Assembly (NCBI RefSeq): GCF_029784135.1
Contig: NC_073744.1
Location: 76,053,935 to 76,117,934 of the forward strand
Direction of reading: 5' to 3'
From: Toxorhynchites rutilus septentrionalis
Lineage: Eukaryota > Arthropoda > Insecta > Diptera > Culicidae
Length of the DNA: 64,000 bases
How positions within the stretch are numbered: position 1 is the stretch's first letter; each line of letters opens with the position of its first letter. The notes under the pieces are model-generated. The model ran no database searches and had not been told where the DNA came from. It was given only the letters and a program-made list of their open reading frames with translations. Made by a program: the position numbers and the translations under genes. This document shows, piece by piece, positions 22,660-33,700 of this stretch.

Positions 22660-24490
22660 TTTTTGACGTAGAACTACGTCTTTCATTAAGGGTGCCAAAT
22701 CGGAAAACAGGTCACGTTTTTATGAAATAAAGTTAACGTTAATAACTATTTTTGCCGCGAACGGATTTTAGCGATTTACATACTAAACGAATCGGAAATT
22801 TCCTAAGATTTGTTTAATATGCTATACATCAGAATCCCCTGGTTTGCAAATGGTTAAAATTCATGAAAACTTTGGGCGTTTCCATTTTTCCATACATTTG
22901 TTCTGTCCATTTGTGTGCTTTCCCGAACAGAGCTGTCAATAACGAGCAACTTATCGACGACCAACGAAGGGGAAATCGTAGGATTTGAAGTCGCCGTGAA
23001 CAAAGGAAAAGTAGAAGAATGAAGGGGAATATTTGCCTTGAGTATAAACAGTGGATCTCGCTGAGGCAAACTTTCATTCGGCATCGGACTGTTGAGCAAT
23101 CCAGTTCACTTTGCTTTCGCTGCGCTTCGATCTAAGATTGGACCCCACCAGTGGTAATCCAACTTGGATATCGTCGTTTGCTTTTTCTGTTCGTTTTTCG
23201 CGTTATTAGTATCGTGTGTTTTTCTTTCCGCGTCATAAATTGGACGCTTCACGTAGTGTGTGATGAGTAAGAAGAAGAGGAAGACAGGCCTGCAAAAAAC
23301 GAACGCATTGCCAGGGGCAATAAAATTCGAGCCAAGCGTCATCTAATGATGCGATGTTGGTGCAGTGAAAAGCGCTCGCACTGAACCGAGCCTTCGCGAG
23401 TGTGACACCGCAACGAACAACAGCAAAATAGGCGATTTCGGCGCGTCGGTCGAAAATGTAAACGGCTTTTTTGGTGCTTTTGAGAATGCATCAATGCATT
23501 AAACTGACGTTATGGCGAAGCAGGCGTTATGGTTATGCTCCAAAAAAATATTTGGGGAATACCAAGCATCTTGAATGTATTACTGGAATGTTATAAGTTA
23601 TTTAGGTTTAGGTCAACTAGGATTGCATTTGCGCTAATATTGATCATAATGAAGCATTGCTACTGTTTTCGAGGTTGTTGATATTAACAAAAATAGTTTA
23701 TTTCGCTTGTTTAGTCATCAAGAAAGTAAATGTCGTTCTGGAGTGTTGTATGTGATTAGGTTTCGATTACCATTAGCAAAAATTCCTCCACTAAGGGTGA
23801 CAGTTGCGCTTCTCTCGAGCATGAAAAAGTAACGCAACTTTTTTTGAGGCCAGTAATATTAACAAAAGCGTTTCTTTTGAGAATAGCGCAAAATGATGAT
23901 AAGTATTTGTATTCCTATTAGCTTCAAGCCACCAAAGTATGGTTCTGTATGCATGCTATGGCGAACGATTGTTTGGCGCTTGGTTTACGTTGTACGAACG
24001 ATGTCTAGAGGTTCGATTGCTTTGAGGCAATACTAAATAACATGTAGCATGATATTTGATACTTGAAAGTGTTGTCATTGTTGTTGTTTCCATTCGGTGC
24101 TAAAGATATATTGATGTAGTTATGATATGTGGAATAATGTTGCTGGTGTAACATGTATATAATCGACTGTAGCCGAGTCTATGTCAATTGCGAAAAAGGC
24201 CACCGAAATAGCGTTCGAGGTAAATTTTCAATGCATTGGCATGAAATAAATTGCGATATACGATCAGCTAGTGTATTGTTTTGCAAGGTCAATAATGAAT
24301 CATCAATCAATTATCGTCAACTGATTCTACAATGAAAAACCATTTCAAAGATATTCTACTAAGCAGTTGTTTCGAAAATTTCACAGCATTATAGAATAAT
24401 ATCCGAAGGTGTAAACAAGCGACTTATATAAAATAACAGCGTAGTTCTACGTCAAAAATGCGGTCGTATCTTGGACACAACCTCCTATAT
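22660..24490 (+). mobile_element. Family B repeat, full-length copy
   Basis: Starts TGACGTAGAACTACGTC and 'tttcattaagggtgcc'. Ends 'gtagttctacgtcaaaaatgcggtcgtatc', GGACACAACC and a T run. A TATA-type promoter sits at 23043, and 'atgagtaagaagaagagg' opens a 27-codon Lys-rich frame (MSKKKRKTGLQ, stop at 23345). Fragments of the same sequence are at 10.4-10.8 and 11.5-13.2 kb. It shares its terminal logic with family A. No transposase or reverse transcriptase seen. Confidence 0.58.
23043..23080 (+). promoter_or_regulatory. TATA-type core promoter inside family B
   Basis: TATAAACAG at 23043 is followed about 30 bases later by TTTCATTCGG, a plausible insect initiator (TCATTC). The same block is conserved in the copy near 12775. 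It suggests that the repeat contains a captured RNA polymerase II promoter; activity is not shown. Confidence 0.4.
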
Positions 24491-25068
24491 TTTTTTTTTC
24501 ATTAGAGTGACCATTTCCATTTTAAGGTTGTCTGAAAATCAACTTTTTCCTCTTTTTTCCAAAAATGACTCTTTTCAAAATTTCATAACTTTTGAATAAA
24601 TAACATAACTCTTGAATTGAATTCAGATGATCGACATATCAAATCAAAGCCAATATCTTGGTCTTTTTTGAAAAAATACTATAACTGCAGAAAATTTGAA
24701 TTATGCTCTTGTTATTATTGATTGTATTCGTTTTTTATTGTTTTCATAGTCTCGGGACCAAAGGCGCTATATTGTTTTATATTTTTTTCTGGGAACTAAG
24801 GATTTTTCACAAAACATATGTCGAAACCAGAGAGGCGTTTTTTTTTGTTTTTGAGTTATGATTTTTCAAAGTTAACCGATGGTCCGAAAAATCAGTTTTT
24901 CCCCATTTTTTCACTACAAAAAATCAGACCTTTTGATCTACTGGACCGATTCAGATGATCGACATATCAAATTGAAGCCAATGAGCTAGTCTTGTTTCAA
25001 AATTTTACACTCTGAATAAAAAAAGATTTTGTTTTTGTAATTATTGATTATATATGTTTTTTTATAGC
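24491..25068. repeat. 'gtgaccatttccatttta' dispersed repeat, two tandem halves
   Basis: The phrases 'gtgaccatttccattttaaggt', 'aaaatttcataactt' and 'cagatgatcgacatatcaaat' occur here and near 41735-41880. The 'gatgatcgacatatcaaat.aagccaat' phrase occurs twice inside this stretch (24627 and 24956), so the unit is partly duplicated. No coding content. Confidence 0.48.
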
Positions 25069-25968
25069 TTATACCATGGACAGACATACAACTGTACTAG
25101 CGCTGTACGTATTGCATTGTATTTTCACCAATATTTCAATGAAAAAGGTTTTTATTCAGCGTCTAAACTATCAAACACAACAAATATGTTTCCAATCTGA
25201 GTTATCAACTCAAGAGAAAGTCAATGAAAAGAATGTATACCAAATGTTTTGATTCGTTTTGTTCATCCTACCCACCACTAACCGTCTATGGCGCTGCGCA
25301 CAGTACAACTGTAGCCATGTACAGCGGTAAAATAGGTCGGTACAGGTACAGCGATTGTACCGAGTTGCTTGCATGCTGAGACGAGACATGACAATAGGGG
25401 GCCGATTCCGGACCACCTCTTCTGTCAAACTCGGACCACTTGCAACTCGGCTTCTGATTGGTTAATGAGGAAAATAATTGACAAAGATAAATATACAAAA
25501 ATGTGATTTCCAACATTTTCACAGTGTTGCCAAATATATTCAAAATTGAATAATAGTTGCATTCACATTTCATTTTAGCGAAAATTTTTATTATGGATTC
25601 TTTGTAAGTTTTCGTTTCTATTACGTCCGGTGTTCAGTTCCTGAAGAGAGGGAAACATTGCATCGGAATTTCCACCCTACATCTTTTTGTGATTCTCCTG
25701 CCATCTAGCATAGCATAATAGCAACGGCCCAGCAGAGAAGAGCATTCAATTATTTCCCAACCGTAAAGCAGTAAGCAATAAAATTAAGATCGAATAACAA
25801 ATAACAACCAAGGCAACAGAAAAAGTATTTAAAATCATGTTGGAACCTAAATAAACCATACATACCTACAAAAAAACTGAATAAACGCTATGTTATAATT
25901 TGGGAATGTATTATTTTATCAAAATTTCAGTACTGTTAGTATTTGAACGATATCAAAATTGAATTATA

Positions 25969-26467
25969 AGGCCTTATTTCCGTATACACTCCACGATGAA
26001 AACGAAATGAAGAGTATTCGCGATGTCAACGATACGGTGTCGATATCTGGATACGAAATTAGTTTTTAAGTCTTACTACTCGGTCCGAAGGCACTTTTAA
26101 ATTGCTAAAATCTGAATGAAATTTTTTATCTGGCGATATTTTTTCACTTGAAGTACGTCTTTCTTACCCTAAAATGATCTATTTTCTATACACTTTCCGA
26201 TATTCTCACTAAAACTTATCATTATAATATAAAATTATCTTCAGATACAATTTTTGTATGAGATTATTTTACCAAATGAGGAAAGCAAGGTTTTCCATTC
26301 AAATTGAACACTAATTTGATACGGAGAAGTTAATTTTTATTCATAATTTCAATTTGAAAAGTGTTCATTCTACCTGAAAACCCATCATTTTCATCAACTC
26401 GTTAAACGAAATTTAATGGCGTGTCGCTCATTTCGTTTTCATCGTGAAGTGTAAACGGTAAGGCCCA
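25969..26467. mobile_element. GGCC-ended MITE with ATA duplication
   Basis: The left end AGGCCTTATTTCCGTATACA and right end GGGCCTTACCGTTTACACTT (read inward) are inverted repeats continuing into 'acgatgaaaacgaaatga'. Both flanks are ATA. Three-base duplication and GGGCC-type ends resemble the elements at 15076 and 19615. About 0.5 kb and non-coding. Confidence 0.58.
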
Positions 26468-27130
26468 TAATCTCTTGATAAATAAAATTAACTTTGAAAT
26501 AAATTCATGTATTTCAACATATCTTGCTCCTACTAGCAAATCTACGATTTTTAGTTTTCTTTATCTCTTCACGATTAATTTTTTTGCTTTCCAAAATAAT
26601 AGGAAAATACTTATTGTTTAAAATATGTGATATTCGGTTGAAAAATGAATACAAAAAATTGTGCAGCACAGAAAATACATGATACGAAGAACACATGTTT
26701 TTCATAGGAAAATAATCTTCCGAAATTTTATAACATTTGGCAACCTTCACATCTCGCTTCCCTGTTATCTAGCACTTGGTCGGCGAAAATTCAGAAAGAA
26801 GAGTAAGAAGCCAGTTGTCACGTCTTGTCTTAAGCGGACCTTACACGGTCAAATTTATTGACAATATGATGACATTTGAGAGCATAATGACAGCTGAACA
26901 TGGCCGACAACGCAGAAATCCGGATTTTCTGATTTTCGGGCATCAATAGCGTGACATTTCATATGGATGCATGATGTTGACGTTTTACCTCACGGACTTC
27001 CAGACTGAGTTGCCAGATTTGCAAGCGGACATTTAATGTTTGTTAGTCTTTTTTGCGATTGCAATTAAAATTTATAAACTTCTGAAATTGTAGGAATCAT
27101 AAATGAAAGCTTTTGGTTTGGAAAGCTGAT

Positions 27131-27369
27131 ATAGTAATTTACATTTAATGCGACATGCCGGAGAACCACTCAGTGTCGCACTGGAGGCGATTTGACCTGT
27201 AATTGGACATTGAAGATGAGAGTGGTACAGCGTCGACGTCTGGCGGCGAATGTCAATGTGGGGCCATAATTTGGGCCTGAACTCGATGTTTACAAAAATG
27301 TCTAACTAAACGTGTCGCATACAGGTCTGTCCAATTAGAAAAATGTCGCATTAAATGTAAATTACTGTA
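27131..27369. mobile_element. TA-flanked MITE with CAGTAAnTTAC ends, copy 2
   Basis: Terminal 'agtaatttacatttaatgcgacat' appears in inverse at the right end ('aatgtcgcattaaatgtaaatt', then 'actgta'). The interior matches 21839-22083. About 80% similar by eye. Confidence 0.66.
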
Positions 27370-27633
27370 CCTAAAATAGCAAAATACAGTACTTTTCGCG
27401 ATACAAATCAAAACCTCAAAGTAACTGACAATGTGATGGTGAGAGAGTGAATGAAAATTAACAACGTCTTAGGTATGTTTTTAACATTGAACTCGGTCAT
27501 TCTTTGCGCTAGCGAGCGGGGCACCCACTTTAGTCTAAGTTGTGTGTTTCTTCACACTCCGCTATAAAATTTGGAGAATGAGAAGATCTGGGAAAATCAC
27601 AGGTGAAAAAACATCACGTATTAATTCAAGTTA

Positions 27634-27741
27634 CAGTAGAATCCCGATTATCCGTGAATAGTCGGGATGATTTTTAAACATAGAAACTATGTTTTATCAA
27701 TACAGAAATAGATACAGATACAGATAATCGGGGTTCTACTG
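27634..27741. mobile_element. pogo/Tigger-like MITE, short copy
   Basis: CAGTAGAATCCCGATTATCC at the left and its inverse (gataatcggggttctactg) at the right, with TA on the left flank. These ends are the classic pogo/Tigger terminal repeat. Only about 108 bp remains. Confidence 0.62.
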
Positions 27742-28947
27742 TCATAGTCTTATTTATCGAATAAAAACATTTGCTTGCAGATAATATAATTTGCATATAT
27801 TTTCACAATCTAAAATAATTTGGCATCCCTGAAACTGAAAGGATCAGTCTGTATTTGTGAAGCGAGTATTATGATGTGTTTTTGAAAAGGAAAAACGAGT
27901 TTTAAAGTGTAAATTATGAATGAAAATTAACTTTTCCAAATCAAATTAGTATTCTATGTGAATGCAAATCACTTTTTTTCTGCAAGTGGTGAGAAAATCC
28001 CATACAAAAATTGTATCTGAAACTGACGTTATATAATAATAATAAATTTTAGTAGGAATATCTGAAAATTCATAGAAAATAGGTTAAGTTAGAGTTAGGA
28101 CTACGCGCTTCAACTAATTAAATAATACCAAGTATATATTTTCATTCAAATTTTACCAATTAAAAATCGCCTTTTAGCCTTCTAATCTGATGGAGAATAG
28201 TTTGGATCCCAAACTCGAATGTTACCACTAGCCATCGCGGATATTTTCGTTGTCTCGGGTTGAGGGCGATATTGACCGTGTAAGGTGGCAAAATATTGAT
28301 TGAGGTTAGATCGGATGTCGAAAGCCTAGCTGTCACGATATTGAAGACACTTATTGTCAATCAGTTTGATCGTGTAAGGTGCCCATTAGCTTGCATGGTT
28401 CTAGCGCTGTACATGGCGACAGACATAGAATTTTTCGAAGTACAACCGTACAACGCTAGTACAGCTTTATCGAGATGGAAAATGGAAGGTGGGAAGATTT
28501 TTTAAATCTGTGACGTCACAGATTTTGTTTATGTATGTTACTTTTCTTATAATAGTCCACTACATAGGAAAAGTGTTGTTATTAAAAGTAAAAATAAGCA
28601 AATGAAATGAACGAACTAGTTTTAGCGGTCAAAATCATAAGGGCCCGACATTTTAACAGAAACTGAAATTTCTGTGTTCTGTGAACACTTCAATTTAAAC
28701 TTAATTTCAATTCAATTTTACTTCTCTCTACGTCAACCAAAAACGTAAACGAACAAAGTCAGAGTCACAATCTTTTGTTCCTTTGACGGATAAACATTTG
28801 ACAGTGCATGGGAAAAAAGGTTGCAAGTTTTTTCATGTAAAATCAACTTGAAAAATAAATTTATTTGACTCCGTATGACTTAGATTGAGACGAAAAGTTT
28901 TCCGCTTGAGTCTTATTTTTAGACGACTGAAGTTTTCAGCACTCTAA

Positions 28948-29124
28948 GAGCCTCCGCAGACTGCAGACTGACTTGTCGATCGATAGTTCGGTCGGCTTCT
29001 TAATCAGTACGGAGAGGTATGCATGTGCGCACATTACACCGATTCAGTTGGGTCGGTTTTTGCATCAGTAGGCCGATCCGAACAAACTGTCGGCTGAAAA
29101 AAAGTCTCTAGTGTACGGTGGCTC
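28948..29124. mobile_element. Small TAA-flanked MITE with GAGCCnCCG ends
   Basis: GAGCCTCCGCAGAC at the left is inverse to 'gtgtacggtggctc' at the right, and both flanks are TAA. The copy of the host element at 31.1 kb lacks it and shows the empty site ('cagcacctgaattg'). 177 bp, Harbinger-like by target. Confidence 0.58.
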
Positions 29125-29141
29125 TAATTGTGAAAAAAGTA

Positions 29142-29476
29142 CAGTAGAACCCCGATTATCCGCGGAATAGTCTGGCTAGGTCACCGCGGATCACGAAAAT
29201 CGCGGATAATGCAATTAATGACTAAAAAAGAGATGCTAACACAAAATTTCAGCATGATAACTATGTTTTATCAATAAAGGAATCATTAAACTATCCATCT
29301 ATAAGGTTGTGTATGCCAGAAGTCAAATAATGTGAAAGTCATGACCAAAACAAAAATGCTCAAATCTACACCTCACTGATAATTTCCGGGAAAGTCCATA
29401 GCATTACTACGGAACTCGCTTTCGCGGATAAACCGCATCGCGGATCATCCGCTCGCGGATAATCGAGGTTCCACTG
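29142..29476. mobile_element. pogo/Tigger-like MITE, longer copy
   Basis: CAGTAGAACCCCGATTATCC and its inverse (gataatcgaggttccactg) are flanked by TA on both sides. The subterminal 'cgcggata' repeats several times. The empty site is visible in the second copy of the host element ('aaaagtaattacaattgc', 31515). 335 bp. Confidence 0.72.
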
Positions 29477-30029
29477 TAATTCCAATTGCTGATAAAAGTC
29501 AAACTTTCATGATGTTGCTCTAGAATCCAAACATAGTAGACATTAGAATACTATTTCTGAAATCAAAGATAAAATTAAACATTTTAGTTCTTAGAAAAAA
29601 AAACAGAACATATATGTTTTTTTCCTAATGCAATTAGCTTCTGTATATCCTCTTTCAACGTTATTCGTTGACACATTCATTTTTGTACCATTTGAGTAAC
29701 TGACTGGTATGCCTGGTATGTGAACTTCCTATCTTCCTGGCTACTAACACAATCAGAGTTCAACACAACCAAAACCCGTGAATCTTCCCACCTTCTATTT
29801 TTCATCTCGCAGCTGTATGTCTGTCATAAGTATTACATCGTTTCGGGACCACGGGCGCCATATTTTTTTAAATATTTTTTCCCGTATTTCAATTTAGATT
29901 CATTTCAACCATTCAATGTCGTCAGGATATGGTAATAAAGTTAGAGTTCTGTATATTTACGATGGTTCCAACACGCTATTTGACCAAAGTCATAGATAAC
30001 TATGACTATGATAGAAAACTTTAACTTTG

Positions 30030-30300
30030 TTAATGCATACTGGTTATGAAAACAGTGAATAATGGCGATGAAATCGATATCATATTAAGTAGGCTGATAC
30101 CATTGATTACATAGGGTCCGATACGAGGATTTACAGTATTTTTAGCGCAACAAATGGTACTCATCGTTTACCTAGCTGAAAAAAATTGAAGTTACAGCAC
30201 TTATACCAAGCCATTCTTTATAATGTGATATGTCACATTGTAAAATGATGATTTTGTAACCTATTAGCGTGGAAAGAATACTTGAATGCGAGATATTCGA
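30030..30300 (-). repeat. Inverse copy of the 9.96/14.8-kb dispersed repeat
   Basis: Read on the minus strand it contains 'taagtgctgtaactt', 'aggtaaacgatgagtacc' and 'atcctcgtatcggacc', matching 14820-14970. No coding content. Confidence 0.45.
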
Positions 30301-30480
30301 AGGAATAATTGGATTTATTTCGGATTTTTCTAACAAATTTAAACGAATTTCATATCAAAAAGTCGCAGGAGGGCTGTGTCCGAGACACGATCGCATAGTT
30401 TACGTAGGATTCCGTTAGGCTATCCGTTCATTTTGGATATGTTTGAAAAATTACATCGTTAAACTCTTTGATAATAATTT

Positions 30481-30960
30481 GGTTTTAATGTTTCTGTTAG
30501 GGAACACATTCCGGTAGGAACAAAAGTTCCCCCTACTTTCATGTATTTGCAATGTCGATTTCTCCCAGGCAGCTTGGTTTTGATGCCTCTGTTAGGGAAC
30601 ACATTTTTGTATGAACAAAAGTTCTCCCTACTTTCATGTATTTGCAATGTCGATTTCCCCCAGGCAGCTTGGTTCTGATGTCTCTGTTAGAGAATACATT
30701 TCGGTAGGAGCAAAAGTTCCCCCTACTTTCATGTATTTTCAATGTCGATTTCCCCCAGGCAGCTTGGTTTTGATGTCTCTGTTAGGGAATGCATTTCGGT
30801 AGAAACAACAGCTCTCCCTACTTTCATGTATTTGCAATGTCAATTTCCCCAGGCAGCTTGGTTTTGATGTCTCTGTTAGGGAATACATTTCGGTAGAAAC
30901 AAAAGCTCCCCCTACTCTCATGTATTTGCAATGCCGATTTCCCCCAGGCAGCTTGGTTTT
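30481..30960. repeat. 95-bp minisatellite, five units
   Basis: Unit starts near 30481, 30576, 30671, 30766 and 30860, spaced 94-95 bp. Each unit reads 'ggttttgatgtctctgttag', then 'ggaa.acatttcggtag.a', 'caaaagct.ccctact' and 'tcatgtatttgcaatg'. There is one unit in the family A copy at 11.14 kb and about two at 13.7 kb. No spacer-repeat alternation, so not CRISPR-like. Confidence 0.82.
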
Positions 30961-31108
30961 GATCAAGGCGCTTATATCAATGTATAACAGGTGAAGCAAC
31001 ATCATCACTTCAATAAGAAGGGGATTACGGTTTGTGGAGCGGGGGTTGTTTGTTTTGTTGCTAGGATATGCCAATTGTGCATTTTCACATGCGAGAGTAG
31101 TGGTAATG

Positions 31109-31849
31109 CGAGATGGAAAATGAAAGGTGGGAAGATTTTTTAAATCTGTGACGTCACAGATTTTGTTTATGTATGTTACTTTTCTTATAATAGTCCACTA
31201 CATAGGAATAGTGTTGTTATTAAAAGTAAAAATAAACAAATGAAATGAACTACTTTTTTCCTAAATCAATGCTAGCGTTCAAAATCACAAGGGCCCGACT
31301 TTTTAACAGAAACTGAAATTTCAGTGTTTTTGAAGTGTTCTAAACATAATTTCAATTCAATTTTACTTCTCGTTACGTCGACCAAAAACGTAAACGAACA
31401 AAGTCAGAGTCATACAATCTTTTGTTCCTTTGACGGATAAACATTTGAGACGAAAAACTTTCCGCTTGCGTCTTAGTTTTAGACGACTGAAATTTTTAGC
31501 ACCTGAATTGTGAAAAAGTAATTACAATTGCTGACAAATGTCAAACTTCCATGAAGTTGCTCTAGAATCCAAACATAGTAGACATTAGAATACTATATCT
31601 GAAATCATAATAATTAAACATTTTAGTTCGTGATATGTTTCGTTTTTTTTTTCATGATGCGAAAAATATGATTTGGAAATCTGTAATTAGCTTCTGTATA
31701 TCCTCTTTCAACGTTATTCGTTGACACATTCAATTTTGTACCATTTGAGTAACTGGTATGTGAACTTCCTATCTTCCTGGCTACTAACACAATCAAAGTT
31801 CAACACAACCAAAACCCGTGAATCTTCCCACCTTCTATTCTTCATCTCG
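31109..31849. mobile_element. CGAGATG-ended element with 9-bp duplication GTGGTAATG, copy 2
   Basis: Ends CGAGATGGAAAATGAAAGG and the inverse 'ccttctattcttcatctcg', flanked by a perfect 9-base duplication GTGGTAATG (31100-31108, 31850-31858). The inverse copy of the host sequence near 36370-36400 lacks it, giving an independent empty site. No ORF of note in 741 bp. Confidence 0.75.
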
Positions 31850-32388
31850 GTGGTAATGAGCATGAAATTCTACAAAATCATCCCTTCTTTTTCACATAAA
31901 CTCGCGAAAGCCGAACATAGTAGGCATCGTTCGAATAAGCGTCGGAGCAGTTTGTAGAGAGCCGCCGGAAGCGTTCTGATGCTGTTTGTAAACAATACCG
32001 ACAGCAATTCCAATATGGCTGAAAGTGCATTTCATATGATTGTTTCACCTGGTATATATAGAGGCGCCTTGGTTTTGATGTCTCTGTTAGGGACCCGCCG
32101 CATGTGTCGTCAATTTCAACCAATCAGAAGTGGGTATTTTCGTTAGGATAGGGATTGAGATTTCTCAACTGTCCGATAGTTAGTTTCATGATATATATTA
32201 TTTTCTTCAATATAAAAAATTGTTATGGAGTGCCGAAATCGATTGACGCAAAAATTTCATCAATCCATCATGAAATGACTAAGCAATAAACGTTTGAAAT
32301 TGGACAATGTTCACGATGTGCTCGATTTTCGATTTTCAATTCGTACCCCAATATGTTCCCGAAAGACGTAATACTACGTCAAAAAACA

Positions 32389-33236
32389 AAAAGTGGGTTA
32401 TATCCAAGGCGGTATAATAAGGTGGAACGTTATGTCAGAACTGCTGTTCAGCCATTACTTGAGTTCGAATTGACAGCGGCCAAACGAACGGCTAGAGTTT
32501 TCCGAGAAAGAGGATAACAAATGGCATGCAATGAGGAGTGCATGCCGCTATGTGTTTGCTGCGCATAAATGTTGGTTTTGTTTACGCTGTTGGCATCATT
32601 GTAGTGTTTCGGTGACTGCTGCAAGTTATTGTCTGCATTGCTGTTCTACGAGACGTGAGAGTTGTTGTCGTTGCTGCTGGGATTGGAAACTCAGCGATTG
32701 TGGGAGCTTTGCTAGTGGGTATATAAAAGAGGTGGCTCTTAATAACCGGTGGGCTTGTGTCGTACTGCTTTAGCTGGAGACTCGCCTGATCGTTCGGGTT
32801 GTGAGACACAACAGCTAGTTCGATTGAAACCAGCCCAGCGTAGGTATATGTTGGTGGGGACCGCTATGTAGCATAAAGATTTGATCTACTTTGTTTATAA
32901 ACAAAAAAGCCGCTGTCATTTTTCATCCCCTCTCGCATCATCCATGCCTTATCATCATACTGTCGAAAACGAACCACCTGTCAATTCCAGCTCCTTGGTT
33001 ATATCTATGGTATAACCGCAATGGTGACGTAGGACTATCGTTGATTCAGTGATCCTTTGTTTGAAGTTTAATCTGAATCCATGCTGAATGAATGAATAAA
33101 TGAATATTTGGGGGACTTCGAAAACGAGAGCGTTACGTTGGAGGTACAAGGTTTTATGCATCCAATATTGGATACGAAAATATCCTACTGAAGGGGAAGA
33201 ATAATTTTCAGAAGCTATCCACAAAAATCACAAAAC
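32389..33236. other. No gene seen; contains an isolated TATA motif
   Basis: TATATAAAAGAGG at about 32720 is a good TATA box on the plus strand, but no open frame or histone-like sequence follows. A Cys- and Trp-rich frame at 32531-32773 has no signal peptide and lies in 'tgctg/tgttg'-rich DNA. No other recognisable feature. Confidence 0.3.
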
Positions 33237-33700
33237 CAAATGTATTTGGTCACAGTGTTACATGGATAGAAAACATTCAAATAAACTCTTTCACATGAAT
33301 GTATTTTTAAATTCCCAGAGGAACGATTAGATATTTCCACATTTTCCTCGATACTGGAAGCCCACCAGTGGTTAATGCTAATTCGATAACCACTTGTTAA
33401 TAGCACTTGATTGAAAAATATTTGGTCACAGTGTTACATGGATAGAAAACATTCAAATAAACTCTTTCACATGAATGTAATTTTAAATTCCCAGAGGAAC
33501 TGGCCGATTATTTTCAGTAACGATTAGATATTTGCACATTTTCCTCGATACTGGAAGCCCACCAGTGGTTATTGCTAACTCGATAACCATCTGTTAATAG
33601 CACTTGATTGAAACATATTTGGTCACAGTGTTACATGGATAGAAAACATCAAAATAAACTCATTCACATGAATGTATTTTTAAATTCCCAGAGGAACTGG
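33237..33700. repeat. Three tandem units of about 180-197 bp
   Basis: The phrase 'tttggtcacagtgttacatg' plus 'gatagaaaaca' starts units near 33240, 33418 and 33617. Each continues to 'ttttaaattcccagaggaac', then 'cgattagatatt', 'cctcgatactggaagcccac' and 'tgttaatagcacttgattgaaa'. Units are about 90% alike. No coding role seen; the family is unknown. Confidence 0.75.

Larger units (their letters stand above)
26836..28387. mobile_element. Inverted-repeat pair with CCTTACACGRTC ends
   Basis: 'ggaccttacacggtcaaa' followed by 'ttattgacaatat' at 26834 is matched in inverse by 'attgtcaatcagtttgatcgtgtaaggtgcc' at 28350-28385. An additional 'gaccgtgtaaggtgg' lies at 28275. These could be the ends of one 1.55-kb element or of two nested ones. 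The target duplication is unclear. Confidence 0.42.
25376..28388. mobile_element. 3-kb insertion inside a MITE, type unknown
   Basis: Comparison with the uninterrupted MITE at 3.6-4.0 kb shows this segment as an insertion, flanked by a perfect 9-base direct repeat GCTTGCATG (25367-25375, 28389-28397). Its ends (CTGAGACGAGACATG... and ...GTAAGGTGCCCATTA) are not obvious inverted repeats. It contains the elements at 25969, 26836, 27131 and 27634, plus non-repetitive sequence, but no long ORF. Confidence 0.5.
28471..29809. mobile_element. CGAGATG-ended element with 9-bp duplication, copy 1 (with nested inserts)
   Basis: Inverted ends CGAGATGGAAAATGGAAGG and the matching right end (ccttctatttttcatctcg) are flanked by cagctttat and cagctgtat. 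Compared with the clean copy at 31109-31849 it carries two extra elements (28948-29124 and 29142-29476) and an extra 70 bases near 28801. A palindrome 'aaatctgtgacgtcacagattt' follows the left end. Nine-base duplications suggest a MULE-like or related group. Confidence 0.66.
25072..29832. mobile_element. TACCATGG MITE copy 2, split by two later insertions
   Basis: Same family as 3570-4045, again flanked by TTA (25069-25071 and 29833-29835). The element is present as 25072-25375, 28389-28470 and 29810-29832. The first gap (25376-28388) is bounded by direct repeats GCTTGCATG; the second (28471-29809) by cagctttat/cagctgtat. A stretch of about 108 bases near the left end is deleted relative to copy 1. 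Confidence 0.68.
30356..32388 (-). mobile_element. Family A repeat, copy with minisatellite and nested insertion
   Basis: On the minus strand it starts TGACGTAGTATTACGTC, 'tttcgggaacatattggggtac' and ends 'ggaatcctacgtaaactatgc', GTGTCTCGGACACAGCC. Its first 330 bases match the first 330 of the histone-bearing copy at 57412. After that the two diverge completely. It contains the 95-bp array (30481-30960) and the nested element 31109-31849. Parts of its interior recur in inverse at 36100-36540. Confidence 0.62.

Noticed and set aside
30481..30960. CRISPR-like regular repeats
   Set aside because: Units are contiguous with no unique spacers, and the setting is eukaryotic transposon DNA; it is a minisatellite.
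32531..32773. Cys-rich 80-codon frame, possible secreted peptide
   Set aside because: No signal peptide; Cys and Trp codons arise from tgctg/tgttg-rich DNA; no conserved spacing.
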